DNA of 64,000 bases. It comes from Tetraselmis striata. Its lineage: Eukaryota > Chlorophyta > Chlorodendrophyceae > Chlorodendrales > Chlorodendraceae. Shown here in pieces: positions 31,060-40,829 of this stretch. A program made the translations under genes and the position numbers. The number at the start of each line of letters is the position of its first letter. Position 1 is the first letter of the stretch. The stretch lies in assembly GCA_006384855.1 (NCBI GenBank), contig VCJN01003287.1, positions 1-64,000 on the forward strand, read 5' to 3'. The notes beneath the pieces were generated by a model, which saw nothing but the letters and a program-made list of their open reading frames with translations, did not search any database and was not told where the DNA came from.

Positions 31060-32199
31060 TCTACGACTGGTACATTTTCGTTTCATCTTCGACTACAAAA
31101 ATTCAAATTTCTTCTGGGTTCTGTAGTGTGTTTTGTTCCGGCACTCACCATGGCTCGCTCCGCGAGTTCGTCTTGGGCGTGGCTCTTTGTCTCGCTTGTG
31201 GTGCTGTCGCCTTGTGTTCTCGTCTCTGTCTTAGCAGTAGACAAGTTTGAACTCGTTTGGAACGAGTTACTGGACTCTCGCAGAGCTCTTCGTGAGCAAC
31301 TTGTTACCCGCGAAAACCATCTCACTGTCCTAGGTGGCGACATTCTACCTGTAGACGGGATAGCTGAATCTCCCGCTATCGTCGCCGCTAGACAGGCAGT
31401 AGCGGATACGTCTGCTGCTCTGCTTCGTATTGAACGCGAGGTCTCTGAGCTTAGGCAAGCAGTCGCGTCGTCGAGCGGTCCGTCCACTTCGGCGTCAGCT
31501 TCGAAACGCGTTGCGGAGGGAGACGCCGACTACGATCGCAAAGGCAAGAGACCTGCTCAACCTCCAGCTGTGGAAGCTCCGTCTCGCACCATCAACGCGC
31601 CCGAGGATGGATGGCTGGACAAAGAGGGTAAGGTTCACCGCCGCCATACCGCTGATGCTCGTATACTTCAACGTGACCTGGACGACGTCTTCCAGATCTA
31701 TGACCTTTTGGCACCGGCGGAGGAGCCTCTGCGTGACTTGGTGGAGGACGGCACCGAGCTTCATGCTTCCTCACCAGCTTCATCTGCGGAGCTGTTCAAG
31801 ACGATCACCGCGGCACTGGCTTTGTGTACCACTGTGGCTCTTCGGATTAACAAGCGTGGCAAGAAGCTGCATGTGGAGCACGAGTACGGCGCGGAAGTCG
31901 CCAAGGAGTTCGATGCGGTGGACCCTCTCGGCGAGAAGGGCTCAGCGGACTACAAGGAGCTTAAGAAGGCGATCGAGAAGGTCAAAGCCAAGAAACCTTC
32001 CTCTTCTTCTTCGCGCGAGAAGCCTTCTTCCTCTTCTCGCGAGCCCGAGTCTTTTCACCATAGGAGCGACGACCGGAGGGAGGGCGGCCGTCGCGAGGAG
32101 AAGTCTCCTTCTGGTCGATCTTCTGCTGCGGACATCACCTGGTATCGCTGCCAGAGGAAGGGACACTTCAGTAGGGACTGCCCGAGTGCTCGTCGCTGA
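31054..32199 (+). CDS. Gag-like protein of element 3
   Basis: A 381-aa open frame. The ATG at 31150 (CACCATGGC, a strong eukaryotic context) is the more likely start and gives 349 aa beginning MARSASSSWAW. Its first segment is hydrophobic (LFVSLVVLSPCVLVSVLAV). Next come a likely coiled coil (LLRIEREVSELRQAV), a charged middle, a Ser/Arg/Glu-rich stretch, and a zinc-knuckle-like end (RKGHFSRDCPSARR). Gag proteins of this kind package element RNA. A hydrophobic N-terminus is unusual for gag and is noted separately. Confidence 0.65.
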   Translation: MSSTTGTFSFHLRLQKFKFLLGSVVCFVPALTMARSASSSWAWLFVSLVVLSPCVLVSVLAVDKFELVWNELLDSRRALREQLVTRENHLTVLGGDILPVDGIAESPAIVAARQAVADTSAALLRIEREVSELRQAVASSSGPSTSASASKRVAEGDADYDRKGKRPAQPPAVEAPSRTINAPEDGWLDKEGKVHRRHTADARILQRDLDDVFQIYDLLAPAEEPLRDLVEDGTELHASSPASSAELFKTITAALALCTTVALRINKRGKKLHVEHEYGAEVAKEFDAVDPLGEKGSADYKELKKAIEKVKAKKPSSSSSREKPSSSSREPESFHHRSDDRREGGRREEKSPSGRSSAADITWYRCQRKGHFSRDCPSARR

Positions 32200-32789
32200 A
32201 GCCGCGGAGTCTGCAATATTCCTGGCCTTGCCAGTGATGGTGTTCGTGTAGCTGCAGTTAGGCCTCCGGGCGACTGTTAGCCCTCCTCCGGGAGCTGAGC
32301 TCAGGCTCGTGTCATAGCAGCTCTGATCTCCTCAGGGAGAGTCACCTGTTCGGTAGTGTATCTCCGAGAGATACCTCGTGTGTAATACATATGATGTCCA
32401 CTGCGACTCTGTGCTGCCCCTGGCAGTTGCCTTTGCAACTTTCCATAAGTTGGCCGGCGATGCATTCGCGTAAAGAGCGGCACACCATGTGTGACGTTTC
32501 ATATCTCTCGTTGTGTCGGAGCGAGATTTAATTTGAAAATACTGTTATTTTCAGTTTCAGACGGTTCCGAGTTCAAACTCACTGTTTGATTCATGCAGCA
32601 GTCATCCTGGCTGCTTGCTGACCACTATGATGCTACCTGTGGCGTTGGCATTCTGTGACGGTTTTAACGTCAGCTATTTTGAGCTTCCTCATGAGCCGGC
32701 CCTGTGGAATCAGCCGGTGCTATCCAATTAAGTCTGGCATTTTGGGACTGCAGCACTGACTCAGACAGAGACAGTCAGGTCAGAAATTG

Positions 32790-33560
32790 AGTCAGGCACG
32801 GCTTCCGTATGAATTGAGCTGATGGCCCCGCTCCACCCAGCCATCTGCTAAATCACCCTTCCGCGCTGCAGCGCCCCAATTTGATCGATGGGCAGATCGC
32901 TTAGTTTTTGGCGCTGGGCCATATCAGAAAAGAACTTATGCGCCCTGTGGTGCTGAACCCTTTGGGTGTGGTTCCCATACCCCATGGTGGACTCAGGCTG
33001 ATCGGCAATCAGCGTCATGTCAACAAACACTTGGTTTACACTACCTTCAGGAGGGAGTCGCTATCTAAGATGTCAGTCCTGGTGAATCCCGGCGACATGC
33101 TGTCCAGTATGGTCTGACTCAGAGCTATTACCATGTCCGCCTCCTAACTCAGCTGCTCCTTACAACGGGTTTGAATGGAGAGGGAGATTCTACACCTGGC
33201 GAGTTCTGTGCTTAGGGCTGTCTGATGCCCCCCGCTGCTTTTCTAAAAGTCATGGGAGTTCTGGTGCGACACTGGCGCAGTAGGGGCATCCAAATTCTCT
33301 GCTATCTGGATGGCTGGCTGCGCATCTCTGACTCTGTCAGTAAGGCACATGGTAGGTACTTCCGCCACCGCTAACGCAGACATCCCGCTCACTACATGAG
33401 GCTAGCATGGTGGCTGGCAGTCAATCTCTGCTCAGCTCCACTATATGGGGCTGGATGAGGAGCACGTTCTGTCCATGTCGCGGGCGATCCTGTCACTTGC
33501 TGAGAGGACGTCCTGGACGATAGTGACGGTGAGAGTTCACCATCAGACACTGACTCGGAT
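32790..33560 (+). pseudogene. Decayed reverse transcriptase part of element 3
   Basis: Words such as VLNPLGVVPIPHGGLRLIGN and RHVNKHLVYTTFRRESL match the start of the RT palm in the DIRS-related branch, and later fragments resemble the palm and catalytic region. It is a different RT lineage from elements 1 and 2. Fossil with several breaks. Confidence 0.65.
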
Positions 33561-33725
33561 TCCTCCCGGGACACGTCTTAGGTCCCGTTCTAATGGCATT
33601 TCTATACCGTGATGGTGGTGCCTGTTTCTGGGTTTGTTCCTGATTGAATATAATTCCCTATATAATTTGGCTCACATATGTCCGTGTACGAGCCCCACCA
33701 GACCGGCCACTGTTCTTTCATCTGT

Positions 33726-34417
33726 TGGATCTTTTGGTCCCAGCCGACCCCGTACATTTTGATGCAAAATCTACGCTGTCTAGCTGCGAAAACTGTAGGG
33801 TTTCCTTGGGAGGAACGACCTAGGAAACCCTGGTTTTCGCAGCGCAGTCAGGGTTAAGTGACGACCCTGCCGGCCCGGTACACCAGTACCGGCCGGCGCC
33901 GGTCCGGCGGCGCCCTTTAACCGAGTATAAAGGGCGGCCGCGGACCGGGGGCGCCTTCAGTTGTTGGAAGGCACCCGACTATATTGTCTCCCACCCACCC
34001 GCCCGGAGACAATTATTCGCTTGTGTAGTACGTTTTCGGATGCTGCTCGATTTAGATTAGGGATAGTCTGGTTAGTTGTGAAAGCACCTGAGGTGGGGAG
34101 TGAATATCATTTTGATATACGTCATCCCACAGGGGTGTTGCGTGTCCGATAAGCCCAGGTGCGGCAGCAATTAGTCAGGCTTTCCCAGCGTCTTAGCCGT
34201 GATGAGAGGCCGAGAGCAGCATAGCGGAATGTACTGTCCTGATGAGCCACGTGATCGCTGGTGGCATGTAATTTACAAACACCGGCGGGGGCTCGGGACG
34301 CGCGGCGCCTTTCCGGACACCATCCGGTCTGGCGGCCCCGTACCAGTCGTGGATCTTTTGGTCCCAGCCGACCCCGTACATTTTGATGCAAAATCTACGC
34401 TGTCTAGCTGCGAAAAC
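33726..34417 (+). repeat. B1-A2-spacer-B2 block of element 3
   Basis: B1 33726-33793 and B2 34350-34417 (68 bp, GGATCTTTTGGTCCCAGCCG onward), with A2 33789-33989 between. The spacer 33990-34349 is unique and longer than in elements 1 and 2. Confidence 0.88.
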
Positions 34418-34424
34418 AGGAGTG

Positions 34425-35462
34425 AGAGGCATATCATACGGACATCGCGTCATCAGATAATCCTTGTCATCATCTACCGTTCGCGAACCGCGGGCTGCCA
34501 CGTCGACAACGCTAACGCATGACAAGAGATGTGATTTAGGGTTTACATACGGACAAACAACAACATTCGTTGGTCTGTCATCAAATATCGCAAGAAATCG
34601 GCCGGCGCTTCTAGTTCCGCCGCCGCCATCGGGCCCGCAAACACCATCTTTTCCCTTGTGTCTGTCGCCCTATCCCTCCCGCCCATCCACACTGGACAGT
34701 CATGGAGCGTCCCAGCTTTGCCGTAGACGAAGTTGGAGGGTTTGCACTTACCTACGGCAACGCGCAGTCGGAGGGCAGCGCGTTCCCTCGGATGCTGGCC
34801 GTTGCCGGGGCCGCACTGGACATAGACATGGACACACCGCATACAGACAAAGCGAACACCGATGAGGACGACAACGGGGCCACGCCCCATGGCAACGCGG
34901 GCGCACGCCATCCTAACCGTGCAGGCAACGAGAAGCGCGACAGGGATCATGCACTGCGCCGGCTGTCGAGGGATGACCACGCGCGGGCGGGCGAGACGGG
35001 CGCAGCGCGGTGGCGGCGGGCGAGGCGCCATGGCTGCAGCCGCTGCGCCCCGCCAGTGCACGGGCCTTCGCGCGTAGCTCCCGCGGCGAAACCGTGAACC
35101 CAGGGGCAACAGGACCCCCCATAGTGCGGGGAGGGGGGGTCTCCCATGTGGGTTCGCCCCGCCTGGGTGTCCGTTGCGGAGATTGCTCGGTGGAGCCTGC
35201 CATGGCGTCGGCGGGTGCCGGGCAAGTAGGTAGACTGGGCGAGAATGTTTTGAAAATTGGCTGGCCGAGGCCGCTATCTGATGACGCGTGTGCACTGTAC
35301 ACGGGGGCATTTGGAAATGCCCCCGTGTACAGTATACACGCGGGTCGGTCATCAGATAGCGGCGCGGGGCATGTCATCAGTTACGACGTGGCACGCTCCG
35401 GTGCGAGTATTTATCCGATGACAGGATTATCTGATGACGCGATGTCCGTATGAAATGCCTCT
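34425..35462. mobile_element. Small inverted-repeat (MITE-like) DNA element with a central palindrome
   Basis: The ends 34425-34471 and 35417-35462 are inverted copies (about 46 bp, two differences) beginning AGAGGCAT and containing CGCGTCATCAGATAATCC. A large palindrome lies at 35271-35362, with a perfect 19-bp inner stem (35294-35312 with 35315-35333) whose outer arms again contain ATCTGATGACGCG, a word shared with the terminal repeats. No transposase is seen; the frames inside are not recognised. It lies 7 bp beyond the right end of element 3. Confidence 0.65.
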
Positions 35463-35579
35463 GAGAGAGACTGCCATAGACATTCTGTCGAATACAGGAT
35501 ACACACAATCTGGTAGTGCATGAAAATATTATAATAACCAAAGCAGAATGTTAAAGACATTGCTATGATAAGAACAGTA

Positions 35580-36192
35580 AGCAGCCGATAACTTTTCAGA
35601 TCGGTGATAAAATAAAGATGATATGAGATGATCTGATCTCATATGATATGATATTATGCGGACAAACATGTCCTAAGCTCAAACAACGATACGTAGGACC
35701 ATATGAGGTCATCGAACAGGTGATGAGTCCTCATGCCTACAAAATACAACTACAGTTGCCGGCGCGACATCTTTGCGCTTCCACTATGGAAACTGCCGAG
35801 ATTCACACAGACACTCAACACAGGCGCAATGCGTCATTGTGATCAATCATACCGTTTTCTATGGCGGAAAACTGACACAACGCCTGACTATTTATTTTGG
35901 CGGACGCCGCAGACTGTAAGTTGGCACTATATGCCAACTGACTATATGCAAAAGGGCAAAACCTTGTTGTTTACAGTAAGGTTTCACAATTTCCCGGCAA
36001 CCGGAGATGATTGGATGCCCTATAGAACGATGCGGTATTCATTGCCCATGCAGCATTTTATGCTGACTGAACGTTTCAAACATATCTCGACCTCGCCAGC
36101 ATACATATATACTATATTGCTGCCAAGGCGAACCACCCGCGAAGGTTTCCACAGTGAATCCGATGACTCAGATTCATTAGTGCGGGGTGGAA
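35580..36192 (+). pseudogene. Ty3/gypsy integrase C-terminus with chromodomain-like tail (remnant)
   Basis: KLKQRYVGPYEVIEQVMSPH followed by AYKIQL is the GPY/F motif region of Ty3/gypsy integrase. A later segment, LLFTVRFHNFPATGDDWMPY, resembles a chromodomain (chromovirus branch). It stops just before the purine-rich GCGGGGTGGAA and the LTR start at 36193, the correct order for the 3' end of such an element. Fossil, broken. Confidence 0.7.
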
Positions 36193-36403
36193 TGTGAGGA
36201 TATATCCTATACCCTCACTAGCCCTAATCATCATAGCACATTAGCGCGCGCCCGTTAGATGACAGGCTGCGCCCGCGCCCTGTCGGCCACATCGCGTCGC
36301 CTATATCAGGCATGGCGCGTGTCTGCATGTAATCAGATCATACTCCACCATCACCATAGCGGAATAGCACTGCAGCTCACCACCACGCGCACATTCCCTC
36401 ACA
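36193..36403 (+). repeat. Right LTR of the Ty3/gypsy element
   Basis: 211 bp starting TGTGAGG and ending CCTCACA, a perfect 7-bp inverted terminus of TG...CA type, with a purine tract immediately before and the GTACC duplication immediately after. A TATATCAGG word lies near 36302. Confidence 0.8.
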
Positions 36404-37285
36404 GTACCGGTTATCTAGTACGAACCCGGGCGCAATGACTAATCATCCTGTGGATAACTACGACTATTAGTACATGGAAGCGCGAATCGCAGCCGTACTA
36501 TTCGGCAAGCGTGGGGAATTTTGTGTACATTATAGCTAGGACTGCACTGTGAGATTCAGATGTGACATACGGGTGACGAAGCACTACCGTACCGGTACCA
36601 CTATTATCCGTGAAAGCTGCTGCTGGTGGCGGCATGTCCATCCAGTTACGTGCGAGTACATCCGGCGTTATTGCCGGCGGGCGATAAATCCTTTTTGTAA
36701 TCATTGAGGAAGTCGTACATGACGTGTGATGTGCTACATGGCACTGAAGTAAAAGGTGCGAGGTTGTCCGTGTGGTACCGGGTAGTACCGGGTGGTACCG
36801 GGTATGGTAGTACGCGATATATTTATTAAGCCGGTACCGGGTATCTAGTACGAAACGGGCGCGATGGCGAGTGGTCCTGTGGATAACTACGACTATTAGT
36901 ACATGGGAGCGCAAATCTCAGCCGTACTATTTGGCCAAAGTGGGGAATTTTGTGTACATTATAGCTAGTACTGCTGAACGGGCCTGCCAGCCGTCCGATC
37001 AAAGGTCATCAGATGGGCGGTTTGGCTGCCATGTTTTGCCAAAGAGTGCTCACGTTACATAAATATTCGCGAGGGGGGGGGCGGGGGCAGGCAGCGGTTT
37101 GCCGAAGAATGATTGAATTACAATATTCGCGACAGCTGCCATCGGGGAATGCGGCCCGGCGGGGGGGGGGGGGGGGGGGGGGAGGCGGGCGGGCGTGGTC
37201 CCCCGCCGCCCCCGCGCCCCCCCCCCCCCCCCCCCCCCGCCGCTCCCGCCGGGGGAGTGAGGGGAGGGGGGTAAGGGGGCGGGGG

Positions 37286-37862
37286 CTACTGCTTGTTCTT
37301 GTTCTTGCGTGCCCGGGGGACCCTCCGCTTCGACGATCTCTCTGCCTCCGCCTCCGCCTCCGCCTGCGCCTGCGCCTGCGCCTCCGACTCCGCGACCGTC
37401 AGTTTCTTACCTCGGCGTTTCTTCACTGGCCTCTTCCGCTTCTTGTCATCCCTCAGTGTCTTCACCACCCCGGGAGGCTGTGCCGTCGACGACGCCGCCA
37501 TGAGCTTCCTTACCTTCGCGTCGGGACGCCCCCTGTGCCCAGACGCCCACAACAAGCCACAATCGTTTCGCCTTTAAGCGGCTGAGGATGCGGCCTCCTC
37601 GGCCACCACGAGTTGCGCCGCTGGCACTGTGGAAGCCTTGGCGTTGAGGTGGGCCTTACGGCGCTCCCGGACGAACCTGCGCGCGGCACAAGTTAGCCAC
37701 GAGTGGGTGCGTGCTAATGTGGAGGATGGAGTGTTTTGTTGCGCGCCCACCTTGTCACGCGTTTCCTCATGTCTTTCTCGTCCTCCTCGATGCCGGCGGC
37801 GCGGACACGCGAGACAACAAGGCTCGCCGCCCACTTTTGCCCGGGGGGGCGAGGTCGGCCAT
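37286..37862 (-). pseudogene. Lys/Arg/Glu-rich transposon protein, copy 2 (internally deleted)
   Basis: ATG at 37862 in MADLAPPG; then the frame moves into WAASLVVSRVRAAGIEEDEK as in copy 1, with the same predicted mini-intron ahead of FVRERRKAHLNAKAS and a stop after EEAASSAA at 37574. The basic/acidic second part (37286-37555) ends KNKNKQ. It carries the same two internal losses as copies 1 and 3, so these losses predate the spread of the inner copies. Confidence 0.5.
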
Positions 37863-38269
37863 GGCGCTGTGAGCGGTGAAGGGGGGGGGGGGGGGGGGGG
37901 GCGGCCGAGGTGGAGAAACTAACACCCAGTCGACGACCGCCTTCCGCAGCAGTCAACGACACATCGGAGGCGAGGAGCAGCGCGCCACTACTATTTATAT
38001 GCACGTATTGTCAAGAGCTAGTCGGTGCGGCATTGTGTCGGTGTAATTTCGCAATGTTTATTGTTGAAGTAGCACGGCGTAATGGATACGGCGAGTGAAT
38101 CCGGGATAATGTGTGCGACGAATGTGCGCGCGCAGCGTTGTGCGGCGGTGTGCGGCGGTGTGCACCGATGTTAATATAGTGTGAATATTATATCGGCCGT
38201 AGACGATCAGGTCTGGCAGCACCGCCCGTGCTTGTAAATAAGCGACAATGGATCTAGTCTCCCGCTAGT

Positions 38270-39790
38270 CTGTGCACCGCCAGTGCACTCCGCAAGCCTC
38301 GCCTCCATCCGCGTCGGAACCGGTAGTAAGTGTTGTTGTGTGCGCACATCGTGACAACATTACACGGTGGCAATTGCAATTAGCGGTGGATAATGTGAAG
38401 GCGTTTTCGAAATCGACAGAGATTGAGGCGGTGCTGGCGGAGTGCATTGGCGGTGCATAGAATAGCGTGTTGCTGGGGTTTTGGCTGCATCGGACGCCGT
38501 ATTCCCACCCATCCGGCACGGAATGTCCGGTTTTCACACATTTGTGTGTTAATAAAGTGTGAATATTACGCGTCTTTTACGCTGGGTGGATGGGCATCCG
38601 GCGTCCGATGCACCCCAATTATTTGCAGCACGCTACTCTACGCACCCCCAACGCACTCCGCAAGCCTCGCCTCCATCCGCGTCGGAACCGGTAGTAAGTG
38701 TTGTTGTGTGCGCACATCGTGACAACATTACACGGTGGCAATTGCAATTAGCGGTGGATAATGTGAAGGCGTTTTCGAAATCGACAGAGAATGAGGCGGT
38801 GCTGGCGGAGTGCATTGGCGGTGCATAGAATAGCGTGTTGCTGGGGTTTTGGCTGCATCAACCGCCGTATTCCCACCCATCCGGCACGGAATGTCCGGTT
38901 TTCACACATTTGTGTGTTAATAAAGTGTGAATATTACGCGTCTTTTACGCTGGGTGGATGGGCATCCGGCGTCCGATGCACCCCAATTATTTGCAGCACG
39001 CTACTCTACGCACCCCCAACGCACTCCGCAAGCCTCGCCTCCATCCGCGTCGGAACCGGTAGTAAGTGTTGTTGTGTGCGCACATCGTGACAACATTACA
39101 CGGTGGCAATTGCAATTAGCGGTGGATAATGTGAAGGCGTTTTCGAAATCGACAGAGAATGAGGCGGTGCTGGCGGAGTGCATTGGCGGTGCATAGAATA
39201 GCGTGTTGCTGGGGTTTTGGCTGCATCGGACGCCGTATTCCCACCCATCCGGCACGGAATGTCCGGTTTTCACACATTTGTGTGTTAATAAAGTGTGAAT
39301 ATTACGCGTCTTTTACGCCGGGTGGATGGGCATCCGGCGTCCGATGCACCCCAATTATTTGCAGCACGCTACTCTACGCACCCCCAACGCACTCCGCAAG
39401 CCTCGCCTCCATCCGCGTGGGAACCGGTAGTAAGTGTTGTTGTGTGCGCACATCGTGACAACATTACACGGTGGCAATTGCAATTAGCGGTGGATAATGT
39501 GAAGGCGTTTTCGAAATCGACAGAGAATGAGGCGGTGCTGGCGGAGTGCATTGGCGGTGCATAGAATAGCGTGTTGCTGGGGTTTTGGCTGCATCGGACG
39601 CCGTATTCCCACCCATCCGGCACGGAATGTCCGGTTTTCACACATTTGCGTGTGAATATATATAGTGTGAATATTACGTACGCGTCTTTTACGCTGGGTG
39701 GATGGGCATCCGGCGTCCGATGCACCCCGAATCTCGCCAACACGCTACTCTACGCACCCCCAACGCACTCCGCCAGCCCCGCCTCTTTCC
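38270..39790 (+). repeat. Satellite array in copy 2 (4 monomers of 368 bp)
   Basis: Equivalent points at 38291, 38659, 39027 and 39395 are exactly 368 bp apart. Monomers differ at only a few bases, so the array was homogenised recently. In the first monomer the hairpin arms are about 38437-38517 and 38584-38665. It is followed by TATGTATATACATACGTACATG and two poly-G runs. Confidence 0.92.
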
Positions 39791-40148
39791 GCGCAGGTCC
39801 TACGTTCATTGTATGTATATACATACGTACATGTACTGCTCCGAGACCAGCCCAAACTTAATGAGTGCACAAGTGTAAATGGGGGGGGGGGGGGGGGGGG
39901 GGGGGGGGGATGTGGCGGCGGGGCATCCACTCACACATACCCCGGCGATGCATGACAGATATTACATGCCGTGGCGGGTCGGCGGGCCGACCCGGCGGGG
40001 GGGGGGGGGGGGGGGGGGCGTCTATTCAACTACACGTGCGACAGTGTCGTTTCGTGGAGCAGTAGATGTGCCCGGCCTCATTTATACCGCCCCCTACCTG
40101 CGCTGCATGGTCCACCCCTACGAATTACTTAGCACAAACCGCCATTAC

Positions 40149-40829
40149 TTAATAGGAACCTAGCACAGCCAGGCTTATATGCCCGCTTTGCCGATCAACT
40201 TCTACGCACTTTCCGTCCCTTAACCGCCGGACATGGGGGTTAAGCCGCCAGCCTCGGCAGTTGCTTAGCCAGACTTGGCATCCCGTACCGTGTCCATGGC
40301 TTCGCAGCTCTGCCGCCGGCACACGCCGAGTCCGGCGCTTGCTGCCGCGGGGTTGCGCACGCATGCACGCACGGTAATACGCCGCCGACGCCGCCACGCT
40401 TACTTCCACCACCTTCGCCAGCCGCAGCTTCGCACGCCTTTCCGCCGACATACGAAACGCACGAATCCCCCCCCCCCCCCCCCCCGTCCCCGCGTCATGT
40501 ATATTATATTCAAGGCGACTATGCGGGGCGCAGCACACGCCGCGGCTTGGGTCGGCGGAGCGGCAGGCGGCGGGAGCCCTAATGGCCGGGCAGTATCCAC
40601 ACCCACACAGGCACCGCCGCTCACCTCCGACGCGGATGAACCGCCTCCCAAAGGAAACATGCCGGTTGGTGGTAATCCCAGCAGGCGTGGGGTGCCGGCG
40701 CCGGTACTGGTGCGACGGAGCTGTCGCGTCAGGAACCGCACCGCATGTGGAGCAACACATGGCGGTGCCGGCCCCACCTATGTCTAGGGCCACCTCCTCA
40801 CAACACCCCGCCACGACGGCGTCGGCCAC
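40149..40829 (-). CDS. Cys/Arg-rich transposon ORF antisense to the zinc-ribbon gene (copy 2)
   Basis: A 226-aa frame. The N-terminal half is Cys-rich (VAGCCEEVALDIG, MCCSTCGAV, CLCGCGYCPA). A Gly run encoded by a poly-C tract follows, then a helical basic segment, MSAERRAKLRLAKVVEVSVA, and CRGWRLNPHVRRLRDGKCVE. The same frame is recognisable in copy 1 (12384-13057), copy 3 (51669-52341, plus) and copy 4 (59798-60482), but there the poly-C length moves the two halves out of frame. It overlaps the start of the zinc-ribbon ORF for about 250 bp on the other strand, so one of the two frames may be spurious in the shared part. No family recognised. Confidence 0.4.
   Translation of the reverse strand: MADAVVAGCCEEVALDIGGAGTAMCCSTCGAVPDATAPSHQYRRRHPTPAGITTNRHVSFGRRFIRVGGERRCLCGCGYCPAIRAPAACRSADPSRGVCCAPHSRLEYNIHDAGTGGGGGGIRAFRMSAERRAKLRLAKVVEVSVAASAAYYRACMRAQPRGSKRRTRRVPAAELRSHGHGTGCQVWLSNCRGWRLNPHVRRLRDGKCVEVDRQSGHISLAVLGSY

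Larger units (their letters stand above)
30859..34417 (+). mobile_element. DIRS-like split-repeat retroelement (element 3)
   Basis: A1 is 30859-31059, B1 33726-33793, A2 33789-33989 and B2 34350-34417, with a 360-bp spacer. A1 and A2 (201 bp) differ at two positions; B1 and B2 (68 bp) are nearly identical. B1 and A2 overlap by the five bases AAAAC. Parts: a gag-like frame with a zinc-knuckle-like end, then a decayed reverse transcriptase of a different lineage from elements 1 and 2. No recombinase part is recognised. The repeats are young while the RT part is broken with several breaks, so the copy looks non-autonomous. Confidence 0.85.
30822..36403 (+). mobile_element. Ty3/gypsy LTR retroelement fossil with nested insertions
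   Basis: The insertion into the outer CACTG copy is bounded by direct GTACC duplications at 30817-30821 and 36404-36408, the 5-bp size usual for Ty3/gypsy. The right LTR is complete in outline; at the left only the first few tens of bases are recognisable before element 3 begins at 30859. Inside lie DIRS-like element 3 (30859-34417) and a small inverted-repeat element (34425-35462). The remaining coding trace is the integrase C-terminus with a chromodomain-like end. It is broken with many breaks, and older than its guests. Confidence 0.75.

Noticed and set aside
30859-33989. Element 3 A1/A2 repeats read as LTRs of an ordinary LTR retroelement
   Set aside because: They lack TG...CA ends and target duplications, and a separate B repeat pair overlaps and follows A2, which fits split direct repeats instead.
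34543-35352. 269-codon frame as a transposase of the small inverted-repeat element
   Set aside because: It shows no catalytic motif and runs across the central palindrome; GC-rich shadow frame.
38423-39090. Protein genes within the satellite monomers (frames such as MRRCWRSALAVHRIACC)
   Set aside because: They recur only because the monomer recurs; frames on both strands are equally open and no domain is visible.
38270-39790. CRISPR-like array
   Set aside because: The repeat unit is 368 bp with no short repeat-unique spacer alternation, and the genome is eukaryotic. It is a satellite.
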